Assembly (NCBI GenBank): GCA_027483535.1
Contig: JAIXUN010000002.1
Location: 620,001-684,000 of the forward strand
Origin: a bacterium
GTDB taxonomy: Bacteria; Armatimonadota; Fimbriimonadia; Fimbriimonadales; Fimbriimonadaceae
Direction of reading: 5' to 3'
DNA length: 64,000 nt
Within the stretch, counting starts at the first letter, position 1, and every line of letters begins with the position of its first letter. The notes under the pieces are model-generated. The model had not been told where the DNA came from and did not search any database. It saw only the letters and a list, made by a program, of their open reading frames with translations. Shown here piece after piece: positions 59,918 to 64,000 of the stretch. The position numbers and the translations under genes were made by a program.

Positions 59918-62458
59918 TTAACGCAACGATTCCGCCGCCTTCTTTGCTTCCGAAAGTTGATTCGAACGGTACATGTCCATCGCCTTCTTGAATCCCGCAG
60001 CGAGCGGGAATGAACGTTCAATGGGCATAAGATGCAACCGGGCGTAGGCGGAGGCCAGCCCCTTCTGAGCGACCGTTTGCTCCGCGACTCTTGCCGAAAC
60101 TTTGGGATCGAGATTCCGAACCCTTATCTCGGTCACCGCATTCGGTCCAAGACCAAACCCCACCGCCGATCCTTTCTCCAGCGCAGAAGAATCGAACCTT
60201 CCCAAGGTCGACCACCTGCCATTCGAGAGGCGTTCAACAAGGTATGTCCCTTTGGGAAGGCCGTTCATCTGGAGGCGGCACTCTTCCATTTTCCCGGAAG
60301 AGTTGTGCAGAAGGAACCTTCGTTCCGCCCCAGAAAGGGCAGCTTCATAGCCATCCAGCGCAGCTAGATTCAGCACCATGATCGCCGGATTGGAGCATTT
60401 CGCAAGCGCTTCATAGAGCCAGTAATTCCACAGAGAAGTGGAAGAGTAGAGAATCGGCGCCCCGGTGTGACCTCCGGGCGCTTCAAAAGTGTAGAAGGGC
60501 TCGATAGGAAGAAACAGGTTCTTCATCGGTTCCGGTCCTGCGTGGTTCTGAACCGTTGGCGACCAGTTAGCGGGGAAGAACCCGAAGCTGTTCACGCGAT
60601 TCAGGTTGCTGAGTTGAACCAGAAGCTGTCGGTACGGCGCGTTTGGAACATTGGCCAGCACCCAAGCGATGCACAGATTGGCTTCCGTGGTTTCCCAAGG
60701 GGTGGGGTTGTACGCCCCTCCGTGTGGGTAGAAAAGGCCCAGGCTGGAAAGGTCGGAGGCCACGGGGCCAATCTGGTCTTCGTACCATGGAGTGAGTCGC
60801 AAAAGGGTCGCCAAAAACCTCCGACCGTACTCCTTAAACCTCTGATCCTTGGTGATCGCATGAATCTTATAGCTTGCGACCGCTCCGTAAGCGTTGCCGA
60901 ACAGCTCGGCGATCGGGAAGTCTGCCGGGTCGGAATACGATCGTTCGTATCGAGCGTTTTTGACTTGGAAACGGACCGTCTCGAACAACGCTGCAAGAGA
61001 CCGCTTCGCCTCGGCGAGTTTGCTCGCGTCCTTATCGATCTCGTGAGCCCGGGCGAGAATGTAAGCGTACTGACCAACCTGCCAAGGTTCATAAACCACT
61101 CCGAGGTCGGGCACATCGTTCTGAATGGCGGGCAGTTTGGAATCGGGATACCACCATTGAGGAAAGGCGTACGCGCTCTTCTTCGCCAACTCTTCCAAGC
61201 CCTGGGCACCCATCAAAAATCGGCCCGCGACGCTCGGGTTGAACTCGCCCGGCTCCGAAACCTCCGAGGCGCGGAGGGTTTCGATGGCGAACCAAAGCGT
61301 TTGCCAACTCATCGCCAGCGATCCCGTTCCGTACGGGTTCCACCCAATAAACTTGCCCTGATCGTTGAAGTAAATCGGGAGCTGATTCACCTTTTGCCTA
61401 GCCAATTCAAGATCGGCGATGTTCGGGTTAACGCGTAGGTAAAGCAGCGACGGCGAAAGGTGATTGTTCGTTGTCGAGAAATCGGAACCGAGTTGCCCAA
61501 CGTGCGATGGGTGCGTCACGACTTTCTGAATCGGTGGCACAAGCCCTAGTGCCCCATCGTTCCAAGGACGATCGATCACCGCCCCAGCATCGGACCTTCG
61601 AAGGGTGGCAATAAGATCTTTTGCGTACTCCTTCCACGATCCCAAGCTCTTTGGCGCTTTCTGGGAGGGGTGCAGCGGTGCTACCAGATCAACGGATCGG
61701 GCGAGCGCTTCTATCCGACTCGGCTGGGATTGGCTGATACGAGTTGCAACGTGCCAAACCAGTTTGATTTGCCCTGGACCGATCTGCGTGGAATGCCCCG
61801 CGAAAGAACGAAAACCTAACTCCGATCCGTTTTCTAGGGGTCGAGCCACCACTCGGGCGTCGAGGTGCCGTCGAGGGGTGGCGGGTCCAAACCAAGTTGC
61901 ATGGGTTAGGTCGAAGAACACGGCGGTCTCAACTCCCGGCTGCCAGGCATAAGAGACCGGAAAACCCGCCCCATAGATATTGCCGCCGTAGATGCTCATC
62001 GGACCCTGGTCGCTGGTGACCTTGGCGTTGGGTACGAGCATTCCCAGAAGGGTGGTTTCGCCCGTGATCGGGACGGGTTTTTCTAGGTTGGCGGTTAGCA
62101 CAAATCGAATCGAGGGCCCGCCAAGATTCGCCTCCGATCGAAGCGACCAACCCGATCCGCGCATTTCGAGCGTCTTCTTTCCGGCCGTCGTCTCTACGCC
62201 AACCACCCGACCCTCGCCGCCCGCAATCGGCGTTTGAATGCCGCTCATCACGCGCTGCCACTTTTCCCCCACCCACGCGTCGACCGAGACCTCCGTCAAG
62301 GCTCTGCCAAACTTGACTCGAACCACGCCGCTTTCAAGTCCTTGCGTGAGTTCCGCTTGGACCGCCGCTTTTGGCAATGAGATCGCTGCCGCGCCGCTCT
62401 GCGATGCTAGCGAACCAAATCCGAGGAGAATCGAAAGTAGGGCAGCCATCCACCCCAT
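59918..62458 (-). CDS. Large secreted alpha/alpha-barrel-like protein
   Basis: A protein of 846 residues with a signal peptide (1-24, ending SQSGAA). The N-terminal third is beta-rich (jelly-roll-like). The helical domain (about 370-760) contains SWQTLWFAIETLRAS, LGVVYEPWQVGQYAYILARAHEID, and PWYEDQIGPVASDLSSLGLFYPHGG, typical of (alpha/alpha) barrels. A beta domain near 740-800 and a short helical tail follow. No family can be named with certainty. It is probably a surface glycosidase or lyase. It shares the fold type with the 56665 gene. Confidence 0.75.
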   Translation of the reverse strand: MGWMAALLSILLGFGSLASQSGAAAISLPKAAVQAELTQGLESGVVRVKFGRALTEVSVDAWVGEKWQRVMSGIQTPIAGGEGRVVGVETTAGKKTLEMRGSGWSLRSEANLGGPSIRFVLTANLEKPVPITGETTLLGMLVPNAKVTSDQGPMSIYGGNIYGAGFPVSYAWQPGVETAVFFDLTHATWFGPATPRRHLDARVVARPLENGSELGFRSFAGHSTQIGPGQIKLVWHVATRISQSQPSRIEALARSVDLVAPLHPSQKAPKSLGSWKEYAKDLIATLRRSDAGAVIDRPWNDGALGLVPPIQKVVTHPSHVGQLGSDFSTTNNHLSPSLLYLRVNPNIADLELARQKVNQLPIYFNDQGKFIGWNPYGTGSLAMSWQTLWFAIETLRASEVSEPGEFNPSVAGRFLMGAQGLEELAKKSAYAFPQWWYPDSKLPAIQNDVPDLGVVYEPWQVGQYAYILARAHEIDKDASKLAEAKRSLAALFETVRFQVKNARYERSYSDPADFPIAELFGNAYGAVASYKIHAITKDQRFKEYGRRFLATLLRLTPWYEDQIGPVASDLSSLGLFYPHGGAYNPTPWETTEANLCIAWVLANVPNAPYRQLLVQLSNLNRVNSFGFFPANWSPTVQNHAGPEPMKNLFLPIEPFYTFEAPGGHTGAPILYSSTSLWNYWLYEALAKCSNPAIMVLNLAALDGYEAALSGAERRFLLHNSSGKMEECRLQMNGLPKGTYLVERLSNGRWSTLGRFDSSALEKGSAVGFGLGPNAVTEIRVRNLDPKVSARVAEQTVAQKGLASAYARLHLMPIERSFPLAAGFKKAMDMYRSNQLSEAKKAAESLR

Positions 62459-62530
62459 TCTATCGGGGTTTCGTACAGGTGTCAGTGCGGCGCCCTTGCC
62501 TTGATACGATTAGATTTGGGAGGTCCTGGT

Positions 62531-62779
62531 TCACTCTGTCGATTCGATGAGTTCTCGAATCTTGATTGCGCTCTTCCACTTCTTGATTTCCGCTTCTCGC
62601 TTCATGGCTTCTCCACGGGTATCAAATCTCTCGGAGTAGACCAGTTTCCAAGGGCCTCTTCGTGCCGTATAGTGAGATTGACCAGTGTTGTGAAAATCGA
62701 GCCTTTGCTCGATGTCATCGGTCTGGCCAACGTAGAAGCGAGCGCTTGTGTCGCTCTGAATGATGTACATGAAGAACAT
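62531..62779 (-). CDS. GIY-YIG nuclease-domain protein
   Basis: A protein of 82 residues, just the GIY-YIG domain: YIIQS, FYVGQT (the YIG-like pair), R in EQRLDFHN, and E in YSERF, closing with REAEIKKWKSAIKIRELI. Members of this UPF0213-like group are small and may act in repair or restriction; the reaction is unproven. An ATG three codons in (MYIIQS) is a possible start. It lies 9 nt beyond the end of the tRNA-Val gene on the same strand. A decayed relative is at 58801-59037. Confidence 0.88.
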   Translation of the reverse strand: MFFMYIIQSDTSARFYVGQTDDIEQRLDFHNTGQSHYTARRGPWKLVYSERFDTRGEAMKREAEIKKWKSAIKIRELIESTE

Positions 62780-62788
62780 CAGGGAAGA

Positions 62789-62863
62789 TGGTGGGCGGTA
62801 CAGGACTTGAACCTGTGACCCCTACAGTGTCATTGTAGTGCTCTACCACTGAGCTAACCGCCC
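62789..62863 (-). tRNA. tRNA-Val (anticodon GAC)
   Basis: Read on the minus strand, the molecule has a 7-bp acceptor stem (GGGCGGT with ACCGCCC), D-arm GCTCAGTGGTAGAGC, an anticodon arm CTACA/TGTAG with loop ATGACAC (anticodon GAC, valine), variable GGGTC, and a T-arm ACAGG/CCTGT with TTCAAGT. ACCA, including CCA, is encoded at the 3' end (62789-62792). Three tandem repeats made from its 5' part lie directly upstream. Confidence 0.95.
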
Positions 62864-63115
62864 GAAACCTTATTTTCATCGAGAGGTTACCGTCTTGTGG
62901 TGACCCTCCCGATTCGTCGGGATGCTCTACCACTGAGCTAACCGCCCGAAACCTTATTTTCATTGAGAGGTTACCGTCTTGTGGTGACCCTCCCGATTCG
63001 TCGGGATGCTCTACCACTGAGCTAACCGCCCGAAACCTTTCTTTCATTGGGAGATTACCGTCTTGTGGTGACCCTCCCGATTCATCGGGATGCTCTACCA
63101 CTGAGCTAACCGCCC
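62864..63115 (-). repeat. Three tandem 84-nt repeats derived from the tRNA-Val 5' part
   Basis: Copies end at 62947, 63031 and 63115 (5' ends on the minus strand), an exact 84-nt period. Each begins GGGCGGTTAGCTCAGTGGTA and runs through the D-arm as in tRNA-Val, then carries a different anticodon-like hairpin (TCCCGA, loop CGAA, TCGGGA; the copy furthest upstream, ending at 63115, has loop TGAA). It then rejoins GGGTCAC of the variable region. No T-arm or 3' acceptor follows; instead a shared tail of about 30 nt leads into the next copy. They are not CRISPR repeats. Confidence 0.9.
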
Positions 63116-63283
63116 GAAGCAAAGAGTATACCATTCGACTTCGCGGAAATCTCAACCTTCCCCAACCGCCCTTCGACCGGCAATCTCAACAACAAGTTCC
63201 GCAGGTGTGATATGGAACACACCCCAGCGGTGACTCCCAACCCAGGCCGAGATCGCCAGAAAGCAGACAATTTTGGTGTAGCC

Positions 63284-64000
63284 ATGAAGACCCGCAATCA
63301 ACACCAAAACCTAAGACCCGCATTCTCCAAAGGGCTGCTCTTGGCATCGGCAATGGGATTGGTTGCCCTCACCGGAGTCGCTCAAGCCGCAACCGCAAGC
63401 TCCAACAAGGCCCCAAACAAAACTAAGATCGCGCTTGGCGCGAACATCACCGTTCTTGGCAAGGCGGGACAAACCCTGCTCTGCGGCAAGACCGACGGCA
63501 GCATCGAAGCCCGCGACCTCGAATCCGGTACCGAGCTACAGGTCTGGCGATCCGAAGAAGCGGGCAAAGTGAAGGACGTCATCGAGCACGACGGATTCAC
63601 CTGCTGGATCCAAGAAGGCACGCGCAAACTGATTCTGGGCAACCGAGCCGGACAAGTCGGCGAGATCACTCTCGCCCCTTACTCGGCCCACGCGCCCGTT
63701 CGACTCTCTGGCTGGAAAGATGGCGTGTTCGTTCACTTCCCGGGTCAAACCGTTTTGGTCAATCCTCGCACGCTGCGAGTCCAAACGCTGCGGCAAGCCC
63801 TTCCCGAGAGGATCGCTGCCATCGCCGAACAAGGTCCGGTTCTCAGCACTTGGGACGGCAAAACGGGCATGATCGTCGGAGTCCGAAGGTTCGGAAAGCG
63901 GCAGCAACCGCTGGTACCGGGCGGATTTGAAGAGATCAGCATGGTCACCGCGTGGTCGCCAACTGCAAAGGGCGACCTCCAAATGAAAGGCGCGTTCACC
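63284..64000 (+). CDS. Secreted protein, beta-propeller-like (partial)
   Basis: The gene runs off the right edge; 239 residues are visible. An N-terminal signal peptide (hydrophobic segment about 18-33, ending AQAATA) is followed by repeated beta motifs (VLGKAGQTLLCGKTDGSIEA; GNRAGQVGEITL) of a propeller type. An in-frame ATG at 63212 would add 24 polar residues and is less likely. No catalytic motif is visible. The upstream gap (63116-63283) has no gene. Confidence 0.7.
   Translation, partial: MKTRNQHQNLRPAFSKGLLLASAMGLVALTGVAQAATASSNKAPNKTKIALGANITVLGKAGQTLLCGKTDGSIEARDLESGTELQVWRSEEAGKVKDVIEHDGFTCWIQEGTRKLILGNRAGQVGEITLAPYSAHAPVRLSGWKDGVFVHFPGQTVLVNPRTLRVQTLRQALPERIAAIAEQGPVLSTWDGKTGMIVGVRRFGKRQQPLVPGGFEEISMVTAWSPTAKGDLQMKGAFT

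Noticed and set aside
62864-63115. CRISPR array
   Set aside because: Repeats are contiguous 84-nt units with no spacers, and are homologous to tRNA-Val; no cas genes are present.
62715-63155. Open frame with repeated RAVSSVVEH-type peptides
   Set aside because: It is a translation across the tRNA and its derived repeats, a known artefact of tRNA loci.

Overview
The window is high-GC bacterial chromosome with both strands densely coded, short intergenic gaps and one tRNA gene. No single marker fixes the taxon. Five secreted proteins carry PEP-CTERM tails of the PEPATM-A-LGLG-LA-RRRR type. There are many secreted glycoside-hydrolase-like proteins, GHL10-type enzymes and an archaeal-type prolyl-tRNA synthetase. 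Together these resemble Armatimonadota, perhaps the Fimbriimonadia; this is inference. No phage, IS element or CRISPR array was seen.

Positions 1-12.2 kb are mostly housekeeping: ribD, pdxT, arginase, a four-gene operon (TPR protein, small membrane partner, HTTM membrane protein, recN) with overlapping stop/start codons, a methyltransferase, threonine dehydrogenase and an unusual DprA-like protein with glycine-rich insertions. Positions 12.2-28.1 kb hold a GH38 alpha-mannosidase, an orphan response regulator, a conserved gene of unknown function, a C39-like PEP-CTERM protein, a secreted glycosidase behind a perfect LacI-type palindrome, a ferredoxin-NADP reductase, a Ycf46-like AAA+ ATPase with a terminator hairpin in its leader, proS, a GHL-type protein and an orphan histidine kinase.

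Positions 28.2-38.4 kb carry a tight trio (PII protein, AlkC-like DNA-alkylation repair protein, and a REP-associated transposase relative that has lost its catalytic residues), followed by FKBP, DoxX, hisC, DAHP synthase, a Bax-inhibitor-1 protein, Hsp20, a GHL10 hydrolase and prfC. The trio is the strongest candidate here for an undescribed functional unit.

Positions 38.4-64 kb are more accessory. They contain a large glycosidase-like lipoprotein, a ribose-type ABC transporter operon, several lineage-specific lipoproteins and membrane proteins, a VOC dioxygenase, a nucleotidyltransferase and a cluster of three PEP-CTERM proteins. Two secreted alpha/alpha-barrel-like proteins follow. Between them lie a duplicated gene fragment and a degenerate GIY-YIG copy. 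The stretch ends with a GIY-YIG gene, tRNA-Val(GAC) and three tandem 84-nt tRNA-derived repeats. A partial secreted protein runs off the right edge.

The recurring theme is export of carbohydrate-active proteins plus a sugar-type ABC importer, suggesting a chemoheterotroph that uses polysaccharide.
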